This document shows positions 19,040-28,430 of a DNA stretch of 64,000 nt, in pieces. The number at the start of each line of letters is the position of its first letter. Position 1 is the stretch's first letter. The notes beneath the pieces were generated by a model. The model did no database searches, was not told where the DNA came from, and saw nothing but the letters and a program-made list of their open reading frames with translations. The translations under genes and the position numbers were made by a program. This stretch comes from Paenibacillus sp. N3.4 (GTDB taxonomy: Bacteria; Bacillota; Bacilli; Paenibacillales; NBRC-103111), in the NCBI RefSeq assembly GCF_008017805.1, contig NZ_VRTT01000042.1:1-64000 (forward strand). Direction: 5' to 3'.

Positions 19040-20563
19040 TTATTTTTTCACAGTAGCGTACCAATCATTGACTTCTTTATAGCTCGCATCTGCACCAGCC
19101 GATTTAAATTTGCTAATGAATGCATCGATGTTCGAAAGCTGCTCCCCGTCCACGATAACCTTTATGGCATAATCCGTGACAAGCTGGCTCAATTGGGCAT
19201 TATCTTTCGAGTACTGCGGCAAATAAGGAGCAAGACCCAGGGGATCCGGGAAGGAAACTCCTGCTGACTGCTTCTGATTTAGAAATTGCCAGCCTTCAAA
19301 TAGCCGTTGATCTTTGCGGACACGCGCTTGCCAATAAATCGGATAATTCTTCTCGTCGGTTCCCGACAGGTAATTGCTTGCATTATTTCGTTCATCATTG
19401 AAGATTGGCAGAATCGGAGAATAGGCGCCATCTTTGAATGTGTAATGTTTGCCCTCTTCACCGATAGCCATTAATTTGAAAGTATCTTTTTCAAGCTTTG
19501 CGTTGATATACTTGATGGCATCCTCCGGATGTTTGGAGGATTTCGGTATGAACGTGAGCCGGTCGAAGCCTGAGCTAGCGGCCAGCCCTGCTTTTCCGTT
19601 CTTACCCTTCAAGGCCGGAATGTAGGCATATTGGGCGTCAGGATAGTTTTTCTTCAATGCATCGGCAATCGTCGGAATATCGGCCCAGTGCAGCGGAATG
19701 ATGCCTGCTTTGCCGCTCGTAAATTTTTCTTTCATGGTTGCGTCTTTATTAATAGCGAATTCCTTATCTACAAGTCCTTGTTTATACAAATCGGCCATAT
19801 AAGCCAAATATTCTTTAAAGGAGGGATCCATGGCGCGGGGAACCAGCTTGCCGTCCACTTTGTTCCAGCCGTTGGCTAATCCGAAAGCACCCACGATATT
19901 ATCGATCATCGGGACATCCCCTTTGATGGACATTGGAACATTCTTGTCGCCATTCCCGCCGGGATCCTTGTCTTTAAATTGTTTGAGGACGATTGTCAAT
20001 TCATCGAGGGTAGTTGGAATCTGGAGACCCAACTTATCCAACCAATCCTTGCGAATCATCAGGCTTGTTCCAGTAAATTCAATCGTACGAGCCGGTATCG
20101 CATAAATTTTCCCATCGACTTTCACAGCTTCCAAAGATTCTGGGGACAAGGATGCTTTAATGTTCGGACCATACTTTTCAATCAGCGGGGTTAGATCGAC
20201 CAAAGCACCTTTTTTGGCATAATCCGCATACAGCGCTTTAAAACCTCCTTCTCCATTTGCTGTAATCATGTCGTAGGGCTCGGCGGAAGCGATCAACAGG
20301 TTGAGCTTGTCCTCCGGTTTGTCTACTGGGAGCATATCATAGGTCACTTTATAACCTGTTTTCTCCTCCAACACCTTCGAAATCGGATAGGTGTTATAAT
20401 CTTCCTTTTGCCATCGCATCAATGCTTTTAGCGCAGGCTTAGGTCCGCCATCTGATGCGGATGGAGATGAGGAAGTATTGACGTCGTTCTTGGATCCGCA
20501 TGCGACAGAGGTTAGTACTAGACTTGCAATCATCGGAAGCACGAGCCACTTGTTTTTATTCAT
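19040..20563 (-). CDS. Extracellular sugar-binding lipoprotein (LplA-type)
   Basis: A 507-residue solute-binding lipoprotein: the signal peptide ends in the lipobox LTSVACGSK, followed by a Ser-rich linker and a type-1 solute-binding fold (KALMRWQKEDYNTYPISKVLEEKTGYKV...). It delivers oligosaccharides to the two permeases encoded just upstream. No ATPase gene is present in the cluster, as is usual for LplABC/YtcP-type importers, which use a shared MsmX-like ATPase. The ATG at 20563 is chosen because AGGAGGG lies 10 bases before it. Gap to the permease gene is 79 bases. Confidence 0.9.
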   Translation of the reverse strand: MNKNKWLVLPMIASLVLTSVACGSKNDVNTSSSPSASDGGPKPALKALMRWQKEDYNTYPISKVLEEKTGYKVTYDMLPVDKPEDKLNLLIASAEPYDMITANGEGGFKALYADYAKKGALVDLTPLIEKYGPNIKASLSPESLEAVKVDGKIYAIPARTIEFTGTSLMIRKDWLDKLGLQIPTTLDELTIVLKQFKDKDPGGNGDKNVPMSIKGDVPMIDNIVGAFGLANGWNKVDGKLVPRAMDPSFKEYLAYMADLYKQGLVDKEFAINKDATMKEKFTSGKAGIIPLHWADIPTIADALKKNYPDAQYAYIPALKGKNGKAGLAASSGFDRLTFIPKSSKHPEDAIKYINAKLEKDTFKLMAIGEEGKHYTFKDGAYSPILPIFNDERNNASNYLSGTDEKNYPIYWQARVRKDQRLFEGWQFLNQKQSAGVSFPDPLGLAPYLPQYSKDNAQLSQLVTDYAIKVIVDGEQLSNIDAFISKFKSAGADASYKEVNDWYATVKK

Positions 20564-20642
20564 TTCTTTAACCCTCCTGTTTTTTTGTGTGAAATGCATA
20601 TCATTAACATGACGGCAATGTACCGGCAAGATTAATGTGGAA

Positions 20643-21518
20643 TCATCCTTTTACGGAACCAACCAGAACACCTTTGATGAAATATTTTTGAAGAAAAGGG
20701 TAGACACAAAGAATCGGAACAGTAGAAGCGACGACGGTTGCGGCCCGGATTCCCTCCGGTGACATATTCATCATGTCATCTACACTTTTGGTTGTTGCGT
20801 TCGTCGTGTCGGCTTCCATTACAACATCGTGCAAGTAAAGTTGAAGCGTTTTCAATGACGGGGTATTGATATACAGCATCGGGTTAAAGAAATCGTTCCA
20901 ATAAAAGACCGCATAGAATAAAGAAATGGTCGCGATGACAGGCACGCTCAACGGAATAATGATCCGAAACAGAACGGTAAAGGTTTGGGCTCCGTCCATT
21001 CGTGCCGATTCCTCCAAAGCCTCGGGAAGTTCCTCATAGTAGCTTTTGATTATCAACATATTGAATACACTGATCAAGGACGGCAAGATTATGGACCAAA
21101 TACTGTTGATCAGGTGTAAATTGCGGATAAGCAGGTAATTGGGGATGATTCCTCCGCTAAACAACATGGTGAATATGAACAAGACCATAACGAAGGACAT
21201 ACCAGGAAGATGCCTCTTCGATAAGGGATAGGCCGTGACGGCAGTCAACAGGACGGACAACAACGTTCCTGCAACCATAACGAAGACAGACACGCTGAAA
21301 GCCCGTATGAATATGTCTGAGGTGACCACGTTCTTTAGGGTGTCCAACTGGAAGCCAACCGGTAAAATCTTCACTTTCCCAGATATTACCGCCCATTCTG
21401 CACTTACCGATTTTGAGAATACATTAGCCAAAGGGAGGAGTGTAATCAGCCCAGATAGGAGCAAGAACACATATACAAAGGCATCCAGAAACCAATCGCC
21501 TACTGTTCGTTTTCTCAT
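20643..21518 (-). CDS. Carbohydrate ABC transporter permease, LplC/YtcP type
   Basis: A 291-residue inner-membrane permease with six predicted helices and the binding-protein-dependent EAA loop (EELPEALEESARMDGAQTFTVLFRIIIPLSVP). It pairs with the LplB-type protein encoded 12 bases upstream. The C-terminal KYFIKGVLVGSVKG is the usual MalG-like ending of this family. No frame disruption is seen. Confidence 0.93.
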   Translation of the reverse strand: MRKRTVGDWFLDAFVYVFLLLSGLITLLPLANVFSKSVSAEWAVISGKVKILPVGFQLDTLKNVVTSDIFIRAFSVSVFVMVAGTLLSVLLTAVTAYPLSKRHLPGMSFVMVLFIFTMLFSGGIIPNYLLIRNLHLINSIWSIILPSLISVFNMLIIKSYYEELPEALEESARMDGAQTFTVLFRIIIPLSVPVIATISLFYAVFYWNDFFNPMLYINTPSLKTLQLYLHDVVMEADTTNATTKSVDDMMNMSPEGIRAATVVASTVPILCVYPFLQKYFIKGVLVGSVKG

Positions 21519-21530
21519 ACCCTCACCCCT

Positions 21531-22496
21531 CTACCAAATCCCGCGTTTTACTAATTTTTTGCTGACAAGATTACCTGTAACGACTAACAGGAAGCCTACT
21601 ACCGAATTGAATAAGCCCACTGCCGTACTGAAGCTGTAATCCATTTTGCCTAAGCCTATTCGGTAAACAAAAGTGCCGAGAACATCGGCGGTTTCATATA
21701 CGACCGGGTTGTACATCGTCAGAATTTGCTCCGTTCCCGCTTCCAACACTGAACCCAAACGAAGAATGAACATAAGCACGATAATCGGCATCATCCCGGG
21801 GAGTGAGATGTGCAACATCTGCCTGATTCTTCCGGCACCGTCAATAGATGCCGCTTCATATTGCTCTTGCTCAATGCCGGCAATAGCGGCTATGAAAACA
21901 ATCGCGTTCCAACCCACTTCTTTCCACCCTGCCGTGGATACGATAACGCTTCGGAAGAAATTGTTGTCCATAAAAAAATTAACCCAATCGCCACCGAACC
22001 ATTGGATCACCATGTTCACCAACCCGCCGGATGGAGAAAGGATTGTAATGAATAAACCAGAGATAATTACCCACGATAAAAAGTGGGGCAGATAAATGAT
22101 GGTTTGAACCGTTCTCTTGAACGCACTGAATCGTACTTCGTTCAACAGTAATGCGATAATGATAGGGATTGGGAAGAGCAGAGTAATCTTGTAAAAGCTG
22201 ATCAAAAGCGTATTCATGAATACCTGGGAGAATTCCTCCGATTGAATGAGTTTTTGAAACTGATCCAACCCGACCCATCGGCTTCCCGATATGCCATCGA
22301 AAATGTTAAATTCCTGAAATGCGATAACAACACCATACATGGGTGTGTATTTGAATAGAATCAGGAAAATGAGGCCAGGGATCAATAAAAAATAGTAATC
22401 GAGATTGTTGCGAAACAGTCTCCATTTACCGGTCCGTCTGCGCAATACCTCGCTCTCCTTGACCTCGCCACTCAAATTTGTTGCGATACCGCTCAT
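21531..22496 (-). CDS. Carbohydrate ABC transporter permease, LplB type
   Basis: A 321-residue permease with a charged N-terminus, six helices and an EAA loop (EQEQYEAASIDGAGRIRQMLHISLPGM). The ending NLVSKKLVKRGIW is typical of LplB-like proteins. It is the first transport gene of the locus and lies directly after the predicted regulator-dependent promoter at 22524-22587, with CGGAGGTG before its ATG. Confidence 0.93.
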   Translation of the reverse strand: MSGIATNLSGEVKESEVLRRRTGKWRLFRNNLDYYFLLIPGLIFLILFKYTPMYGVVIAFQEFNIFDGISGSRWVGLDQFQKLIQSEEFSQVFMNTLLISFYKITLLFPIPIIIALLLNEVRFSAFKRTVQTIIYLPHFLSWVIISGLFITILSPSGGLVNMVIQWFGGDWVNFFMDNNFFRSVIVSTAGWKEVGWNAIVFIAAIAGIEQEQYEAASIDGAGRIRQMLHISLPGMMPIIVLMFILRLGSVLEAGTEQILTMYNPVVYETADVLGTFVYRIGLGKMDYSFSTAVGLFNSVVGFLLVVTGNLVSKKLVKRGIW

Positions 22497-22523
22497 GTCT
22501 GTTCACCTCCGTGTTATGATCTC

Positions 22524-22587
22524 ATTATATCGATCCACGGAAAAGGCCTGTAGATGGTGATCCGACTCTTTCTGGTCTGATCCTACT
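22524..22587 (-). promoter_or_regulatory. Predicted YesN-type regulator-dependent promoter, copy 1
   Basis: Minus-strand element AGTAGGATCAGACC (22587-22574), then GTCGGAT, ACC and CTAC blocks, and a perfect TATAAT (22529-22524) but no good -35. The same blocks at the same spacing occur at 28005-28068. A poor -35 plus a conserved upstream element is typical of an activator-dependent promoter. The element overlaps the stop codon of the sensor kinase gene and lies before the LplB-type permease gene. Confidence 0.65.
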
Positions 22588-24415
22588 TTCTTTCGTCCAT
22601 TAGAATTGCCTTCAGCCTGACTAAAACCGTCGTTCCCTCACCTGGCCGGGACCGGATGGTCAAACCGTAAGTACTGCCGGCAAAAAGCCTGATTCTCTCG
22701 TTTACATTATATAGTCCGTAAGAGCTTCCTGAACCGTCAGCGTGGGCCTCCGGCCGTGGAACAGTAAGCAGCTTGACTGCCAGATCTTCCTCCATTCCGA
22801 TTCCGTCATCCGTTACGAGAAGCAGTAAATCCTCGTCTTCCAGTAGTACCCGAATCGAGATTGTACCTATTTTCCCCCTTCTCTTACGGATACCGTGCAG
22901 AAGCGCATTCTCGACGATCGGCTGCAGTATCAGCTTCGGGGTCATGTACCGGTCCGTATCAAGACTGGCTTCAATTATAAATGTAAAGCTGGAAGGAAAC
23001 CGATTTTGTTGAATTTCCAGATATACTTTGGCCAGATCCAGCTCGTCCGAAACAGTGACATAATCTTTGCCTTTGTTTAAACTGAGCCGGAAATAATCGG
23101 ATAAACCTTGTACCATCTGGCTAATGTCGTCGGCCTCACGGGCGACGGCAAGCCAGTTAATCGTATCCAGCGTATTATAGAGGAAGTGGGGGTTGATTTG
23201 GGCCTGAAGGGCACGAAGCTGTGCTTCCCGCTCCATAACCTTGGTCTGGTACACTTCCTCCATTAAATTTTTCACGCGGTGAATCAGATGGTCGACGTTT
23301 CGTTCCAATAAATGAAAATCTCCGTCACTTCCAAACCGACGCTCTTCCAACCGTTCAATGCCTTCTGTCCGTATCATCTTCAATACCGTTTTCACTCTAC
23401 GGTTCATGCCTTGTACGATAATTGCCAATAGCACAAAAACCAACACCAGGAACATGACCGTCATCCCGATCAAGGTTGCAATGCTTGAGAATTGGTTAAG
23501 AGCGGCAGTACGGCGGGATATTTCTACTTTAGGTACCTCGACAACCAGCTTCCAGCCGGTGGGATGGATCGCTGAATAGAGCACATACAAGTCCTCATTA
23601 CCTTCCGTCCGTTTAAAGATTCCCTCATCCGAATTTCCGATAGTTTCCGCTTCATGCGACGAAACGAGTTTGGTTCCGATCAAGGAACGGTCAGCACTGT
23701 AAATAACGGTACCGGACCGGTCCACAATGTATGAATACGTTCTGCTTGGAAAATCAAGCTCAGAAATAACATCCGTTATCGTCTTTTCGGAAACATCAAT
23801 CATCAGCACGCCCATGGTTTCATCATAATGAGCAGGGTTACGGAGCATTCTGGCACAGGATATAATATACTGTTCTCCCTTATCCAAGAACGATTCTCTA
23901 TAATCCCAGGTCCAAACAATGCCCCCTCCTGCATCTATGATCGGCTGGTACCAAGATCTCTTTTTCAGGCTCTCCAACGGAAATAGGTTGATACGATCGG
24001 CTCCGTAGACTTTGGTAGGTTCCGTAAATAACCTCGCCCGGACAATATCGGAATTCGTCTGCGCCGATTCCAGCAAATTCAAGAGCTCCTGTGACTGGTG
24101 GATTTGCTCGCTGATCCGATCTGAGCGCTCCAGGTTCTCGTAAAGCTTCAGGTTCATGAACAATGAGTTCGATATGTCCCTTACATGATCCATCCGGTAG
24201 CTAAGATTAATTCCCGCTTGCTTTAGAGTTTGCTGCATGGTCTGGGATACTTCTTCCTCAAGAATCTGTGAGGATCTTTGATAATAGGTATACAGCATAA
24301 TTGAGGACGGTATCAGAAGCAGCACCACATACGCCAAAATCCATTTTCTGGCCGCCACTATGCCCCGTCCCAAGTCTTTCACAAGGCTCCAGCCTCCCTG
24401 CTGAGCTCCGCTCAC
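22583..24415 (-). CDS. Sensor histidine kinase, YesM/LytS-like (His_kinase family)
   Basis: A 610-residue membrane kinase: TM1 near residues 18-40, an extracytoplasmic dCache-like sensor, TM2 near 310-330, a HAMP-like linker, then the His_kinase motif QINPHFLYNTLDTINWLA with the phosphoacceptor His, and an HATPase domain (ENALLHGIRKRRG, DDGIGMEED, GSSYGLYNVNERI). It probably senses a product of extracellular polysaccharide breakdown and phosphorylates the adjacent AraC-type regulator. It lies 24 bases after the regulator gene and is cotranscribed with it. Confidence 0.93.
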   Translation of the reverse strand: MSGAQQGGWSLVKDLGRGIVAARKWILAYVVLLLIPSSIMLYTYYQRSSQILEEEVSQTMQQTLKQAGINLSYRMDHVRDISNSLFMNLKLYENLERSDRISEQIHQSQELLNLLESAQTNSDIVRARLFTEPTKVYGADRINLFPLESLKKRSWYQPIIDAGGGIVWTWDYRESFLDKGEQYIISCARMLRNPAHYDETMGVLMIDVSEKTITDVISELDFPSRTYSYIVDRSGTVIYSADRSLIGTKLVSSHEAETIGNSDEGIFKRTEGNEDLYVLYSAIHPTGWKLVVEVPKVEISRRTAALNQFSSIATLIGMTVMFLVLVFVLLAIIVQGMNRRVKTVLKMIRTEGIERLEERRFGSDGDFHLLERNVDHLIHRVKNLMEEVYQTKVMEREAQLRALQAQINPHFLYNTLDTINWLAVAREADDISQMVQGLSDYFRLSLNKGKDYVTVSDELDLAKVYLEIQQNRFPSSFTFIIEASLDTDRYMTPKLILQPIVENALLHGIRKRRGKIGTISIRVLLEDEDLLLLVTDDGIGMEEDLAVKLLTVPRPEAHADGSGSSYGLYNVNERIRLFAGSTYGLTIRSRPGEGTTVLVRLKAILMDERK

Positions 24416-24439
24416 AGGTATTCCCCCTTTTTTAGCGGA

Positions 24440-26059
24440 TTAAATGTTCTGATTGCGATACATGCTTGGTGTCAATCCCGTTATTTTCTTAAACAGTTTG
24501 CTGAAGTGACTTGGATCCGAGTACCCTACCGCTTCGCATACCTCGTAGAATTTATTACGTGGATCGTGCAGCAGTTCCTTCGCCTTTTCGATCCGGATCT
24601 TCGTTAAATATTCATAGATCGTCTCCCCCGTCTCCTGTTTAAATAATAAACTGACGTAGGTTTGACTGAGATAGACTCCCTCCGCGATATTAGCCACCGT
24701 CAGGTTGTCGGGATAACGCTCCTCGATGAAATGACGAACCCGTTCGATCACATTGTTGGACTTCCCGTTTCGCTTCTCCTGAACACAAGAACAAACCCCT
24801 CTCAAATATGAGGCAATATACCGTCTCAGGTCCTCCATCGTTTCCTGTTTGGGCACCTGCTCCATCGCTTCTTCTTCCTTCGCATCCCATTCCTTGGTAA
24901 GAACATTGAGATCGAGTAGAACCCTACCAGATAAAAGAATCAACTGAAGGCATAAATTCCTGCAGTATTTGTACCCATCCTTACGATTACGTCCCAGTGA
25001 CTGGAAAATATCGTTTAATTCCGTATCCATACGGACATGGTCTCCTGCCTTTAACGCCGTAATCACACGTTCGTATTCCTCAGCGTCAAACCGGCCCAAT
25101 CTTTCTTCTCCCGTTTCCAAGCTGTCCATGGTGATAATCCGGTTTTTACCTAGGTACCACTTTTGATCGGCCGCTTCGCGGGCAAGTTTGTACGATGATG
25201 GAAGATAGCCTATATTTAAGACCTGCTCGCCAACACCGATGGTCACACTTATCTTCAACCATTGGAGCAGATTATCCCGAATTGCCTCAGCCAGCATGAA
25301 TAACAGGGCCTCCCGATCTTCGGCACGCTCGTTCAAAATCAGGATCCCCACATACTCGCCGGGCCGGTTCTCAAATGCATAACCTTTCATATGCGTATCA
25401 ATCAGCTCTTGAATCACATTCAATATCGCATAAGACAACAGCTGCTTATCCCTTTCTGAGCCTTTATTCAATACTTCCGCAGAATCGTCGATCGTCACGA
25501 CAAAGGCGATATAAATGGATTCTATAGGCATCTCCAAATTGAGAAAATCCAGTTTATCCTGCAGATCCTCCATTTTAGCGACACCGTCCCGGATGACGGA
25601 TATCAGAAACTTCTCCTGGAGCAAGGGCATGCTTTGGGTCAGCTTCACTTGCATATCCTGAACCAGTCGGCGTTCTTTCTCCTCCGATCGAAGATCCTGG
25701 ACAACGCGTTCAATGACCTTCCGGAGCTCCGCCATTTTAACCGGTTTGAAGATGTAGTCGATCGCATGGATTTGAAGTGCCGACCGTAAATAATCTGCGT
25801 CATTATGACCGCTGACGAAGACAATTTTCATCCCCGGATACCGCATCCGGATTTCCTTGGACATCTCTATCCCATCCATGGACGGCATCTTCACATCCGT
25901 CAGCACGATAGTGGGCTTTACTCGCCCAATCATCTCTAGTCCCGTATCTCCGTCGTCTGCTTGCCCGACCAGCTCGATTCCGAAGGCCCCCCAATCAAAA
26001 TAGTTACTCAGCCCATTGCGGACTGCCGGCTCATCATCTATAATTACAAGCTTATACAT
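24440..26059 (-). CDS. Response regulator, YesN-type (receiver + AraC helix-turn-helix)
   Basis: A 539-residue regulator. The receiver domain (residues 1-120) has IIDDEP, the phospho-Asp in TDVKMPSMDG, and the KPVK lysine. A long middle domain follows, and the C-terminal 100 residues are an AraC-type double HTH (VANIAEGVYLSQTYVSLLFKQETGETIYEYL, then VCEAVGYSDPSHFSKLFKKITGLTPS). It should activate the transport and glycosidase genes when phosphorylated; the shared promoter element at 22524-22587 and 28005-28068 is my candidate target. Confidence 0.94.
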   Translation of the reverse strand: MYKLVIIDDEPAVRNGLSNYFDWGAFGIELVGQADDGDTGLEMIGRVKPTIVLTDVKMPSMDGIEMSKEIRMRYPGMKIVFVSGHNDADYLRSALQIHAIDYIFKPVKMAELRKVIERVVQDLRSEEKERRLVQDMQVKLTQSMPLLQEKFLISVIRDGVAKMEDLQDKLDFLNLEMPIESIYIAFVVTIDDSAEVLNKGSERDKQLLSYAILNVIQELIDTHMKGYAFENRPGEYVGILILNERAEDREALLFMLAEAIRDNLLQWLKISVTIGVGEQVLNIGYLPSSYKLAREAADQKWYLGKNRIITMDSLETGEERLGRFDAEEYERVITALKAGDHVRMDTELNDIFQSLGRNRKDGYKYCRNLCLQLILLSGRVLLDLNVLTKEWDAKEEEAMEQVPKQETMEDLRRYIASYLRGVCSCVQEKRNGKSNNVIERVRHFIEERYPDNLTVANIAEGVYLSQTYVSLLFKQETGETIYEYLTKIRIEKAKELLHDPRNKFYEVCEAVGYSDPSHFSKLFKKITGLTPSMYRNQNI

Positions 26060-26185
26060 AAAATAGCTCCTTTTGGATCAATAAATGTAATCCCATTTTA
26101 TAATAAGGCAGTAGGTTATACTACGCACAAAATAAGAAAGACACAGCAGTCTAGGACCACCATGTCTTCTCATTGAAATGACACA

Positions 26186-27457
26186 TCAGAATCGGGTTCT
26201 GCTAGCTGATCCGGTCAGAAAAACAACCCCTTGTCGTTCTAATTCACGATGCAGGTCATCCTTGTTTACGTCCAATAGCAAGATGTTTTGATCCGCTGCG
26301 AGAGATGCCGCAACTCCCGCCGCTTGTCCCAGAGCGTAACAGGTCGCCTGGACACGCATCGACGACATCGCCACATGAGTGGCTGATATCGCCCGGCCTG
26401 CAACGAGCAGGCCCTGTATGCCGCTTGGGATTAAGCAGCGGTAAGGAATATCATAACCGTCTATTTCCCGCTCATCGGTTCCTGATTTTCCGTCAGGGCT
26501 GTGTATATCAATCTCATAGTTGGTTTGCGCTACCACATCTTCGAATCTTCGGCCGGTTAATAAATCCTCTTCCGTCAACGTGTAATGTCCAATAATTTGG
26601 TTGGTCTCCCTAACCCCGACCTGCCCCGGCACGTGAGATAGTACATAAGTCCCGAACCCGTTACGCTGCAGATAGTCTACTACTGAGAAGGTCTGGCGCA
26701 AGGCTTCTTTCTCCGCATAGCTAACATCCTTGACATTGGCTCCGTTCCCTTTGACGCGGGTCATATTGACGAGCAATGTTCCCGCTTCGCCCCTTTCCCA
26801 ATGCAAAAGCCTTCCTTGCGGCAGTTCCTCAACCGTCTCGTACCGGTAACAACCTTCCGGCAGATGAGGAATAACGGGTTTTCCGGTGTCCTGCATCATG
26901 AACATCATGGTCATGGGTTGAGTCATGCCGTCCGTTTCTCTGCCGGTAGTATAACCCGCACCTGCTTCGATGGCGACGCGTCCGTCTCCCGTACAATCGA
27001 TAAACACATCTGCTTCCAGTGCCAACAGACCTTCTCTTGAATTCGCAACCACCGCCTTCATCCGACCCTGCTCCGTGATTGCCCCGGCAAAACTGACGTG
27101 AAACAGCACCTCCACGCCTTCCTTCTCCAGCTTATCATTCAAATAATAGCGCAAACGGAACGGATTAAACTGCGGCCATACCGAACCTTTATGATTGTCG
27201 GGAATAGCCTGTTGCGGCATCACTTCAGAGATGATCTCCCGATATATTCCCGTCACATTGCCAACTCCCATGAAAATACTGACGTTGCCTAATGTCCCCA
27301 TCCCTCCAAGCTGGCCGGAATGCTCCAACAGAATGACTTTTTTCCCACACCGTGCTGCAGAAATTGCAGCTGCGACGCCTGCCGGACCACCGCCAACCAC
27401 CACAATATCCACCTTGTCGTATACCGGTACGCTTTGTTGAAAGATATAGTTTTTCAA
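26186..27457 (-). CDS. FAD-dependent oxidoreductase (FAD_oxidored family)
   Basis: A 423-residue flavoprotein. The Rossmann FAD site VDIVVVGGGPAGVAAAISAA is at residues 16-35 with the adenine-ribose acid in ILLEHSGQLGG. The second FAD region DVFIDCTGDGRVA and the C-terminal GLLVAGRAISATHVAMSS are typical of the group often found in polysaccharide loci. The substrate is unknown. The start codon is TTG at 27457, 8 bases after a clear GGAGG. It is the first gene of the locus in transcription order; its original promoter may be the copy at 28005-28068, now separated by an IS remnant. Confidence 0.88.
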   Translation of the reverse strand: MKNYIFQQSVPVYDKVDIVVVGGGPAGVAAAISAARCGKKVILLEHSGQLGGMGTLGNVSIFMGVGNVTGIYREIISEVMPQQAIPDNHKGSVWPQFNPFRLRYYLNDKLEKEGVEVLFHVSFAGAITEQGRMKAVVANSREGLLALEADVFIDCTGDGRVAIEAGAGYTTGRETDGMTQPMTMMFMMQDTGKPVIPHLPEGCYRYETVEELPQGRLLHWERGEAGTLLVNMTRVKGNGANVKDVSYAEKEALRQTFSVVDYLQRNGFGTYVLSHVPGQVGVRETNQIIGHYTLTEEDLLTGRRFEDVVAQTNYEIDIHSPDGKSGTDEREIDGYDIPYRCLIPSGIQGLLVAGRAISATHVAMSSMRVQATCYALGQAAGVAASLAADQNILLLDVNKDDLHRELERQGVVFLTGSASRTRF

Positions 27458-27561
27458 AGAAATCGCCTCCGCTGCTTATCATTATTTTCTACTATCAAAC
27501 GAATTGATCCAATCTAAATAAGTTGAACTAAAGAAGTTCATTTCCTAATTTCTAAATCATT

Positions 27562-27995
27562 ATGAACCAATGCCCATACGATGGGGTAATTTGGAAGCGC
27601 CTCGCACAACTGGAAAGCATCGTGGCGTCAAGCTGCTGGCCACTTTGGATTATGCAACAGGGCAGATTCTTTGGAAAGAAGACGAGCAGTACACGGCGGA
27701 AACGTTTTTTGACGTTTCTTTATGAAATCATAGAGGCTTACCCGAAAGGAAGAATGGTGATCATACTGGATAACACCCGCATTCATCACACCAAACTACT
27801 TAAATCTTTTCTAAGTGAAACATCAAGCTCGTCTGGAACTTGTCTTCTTCCCAGCCTATAGTCCTCAGTTCAATCTGGTGGAAGGACTTTGGAAATGGTT
27901 GAAAGCCGATGTGATCAACAATGTCTTTTATTCTAGCGTTGCAGAGATTCGCAACAACGTGACGCTCTCTATGCAGCAAGTACGTTCCCATTTAG
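27562..27995 (+). pseudogene. IS630-family transposase remnant
   Basis: The C-terminal half of a DDE transposase of the IS630/Tc1 type: WGNLEAPRTTGKHRGVKLLA, then LDNTRIHHTKLLKSF, then FFPAYSPQFNLVEGLWKWLK, carrying the last two catalytic acids (LDN...H and the NLVE Glu). It needs at least two frame changes, near the T-run at 27707-27712 and near 27815, and the N-terminal half is missing. I found no clear terminal inverted repeats. It is a dead fragment lying between a promoter at 28005 and the FAD oxidoreductase gene. Confidence 0.8.
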
Positions 27996-28004
27996 TCACT
28001 TCTA

Positions 28005-28068
28005 ATTATAAGGACGTGCGGAAATGCTCAGTAGGGGGTAATCCGACACTTTTCGGTCTGATCCTACT
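28005..28068 (-). promoter_or_regulatory. Predicted YesN-type regulator-dependent promoter, copy 2
   Basis: Same architecture as 22524-22587: AGTAGGATCAGACC (28068-28055), GTCGGAT, ACC and CTAC blocks, TTTCCG, and TATAAT (28010-28005). The distance from the element to the -10 is identical to the base. The next intact gene downstream on this strand is the FAD oxidoreductase, about 550 bases away across an IS630 remnant. Confidence 0.62.
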
Positions 28069-28089
28069 ATGTTTCCTCAAAGACAAATT

Positions 28090-28430
28090 GTCGTTCCTGT
28101 CGAGATTTTTCTCGGCAGCCTGAGGACCTGCCATAAGGCTTAAATATGAAATGCTCCCCCTGCATCAAACCCGACATGAGGTTTTCCCTCATCCGGCTTT
28201 CCGATGTTCTTCTTTATTCCGCGTTTCAGTACTTTCCTAACCTACAAGTTTCTTTAATCCAAAGTGCTCAGCTCGCCACTTCATCTTTCGGGCTTATAGG
28301 TCCGCTCCTTACGAAAAAAATCCCGTGCGGGGGTCTCCCTAGTTCCAAGCACAACTTTCCCAACATGCCGATGTACAGTCGCGGTATAGGCGTACACATC
28401 AGAATAACTGGGAAATAGAGATAAGTTGGA
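28090..28430 (-). mobile_element. Remnant of a group II intron 3' region (domain V-like)
   Basis: The 34 bases at 28199-28166 on the minus strand match the group II intron domain V plan: AGC triad near the 5' end, a stem GATGAGG/CCTCAT closed by a GAAA-type loop, a 2-base bulge, and the lower stem re-forming at GGGTTTG. One G-G mismatch breaks the lower stem, suggesting decay. Upstream sequence resembles intron RNA rather than protein. No reverse transcriptase frame remains. Boundaries are approximate. Confidence 0.45.

Noticed and set aside
27512-27540. GAACT/AGTTC inverted repeat near the IS630 remnant as a terminal repeat
   Set aside because: The arms are only five bases and no matching copy was found at the other end.
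28146-28418. A 90-codon open frame on the plus strand
   Set aside because: It runs antisense to the group II intron-like RNA, has no ribosome binding site, and its composition is that of a non-coding strand.
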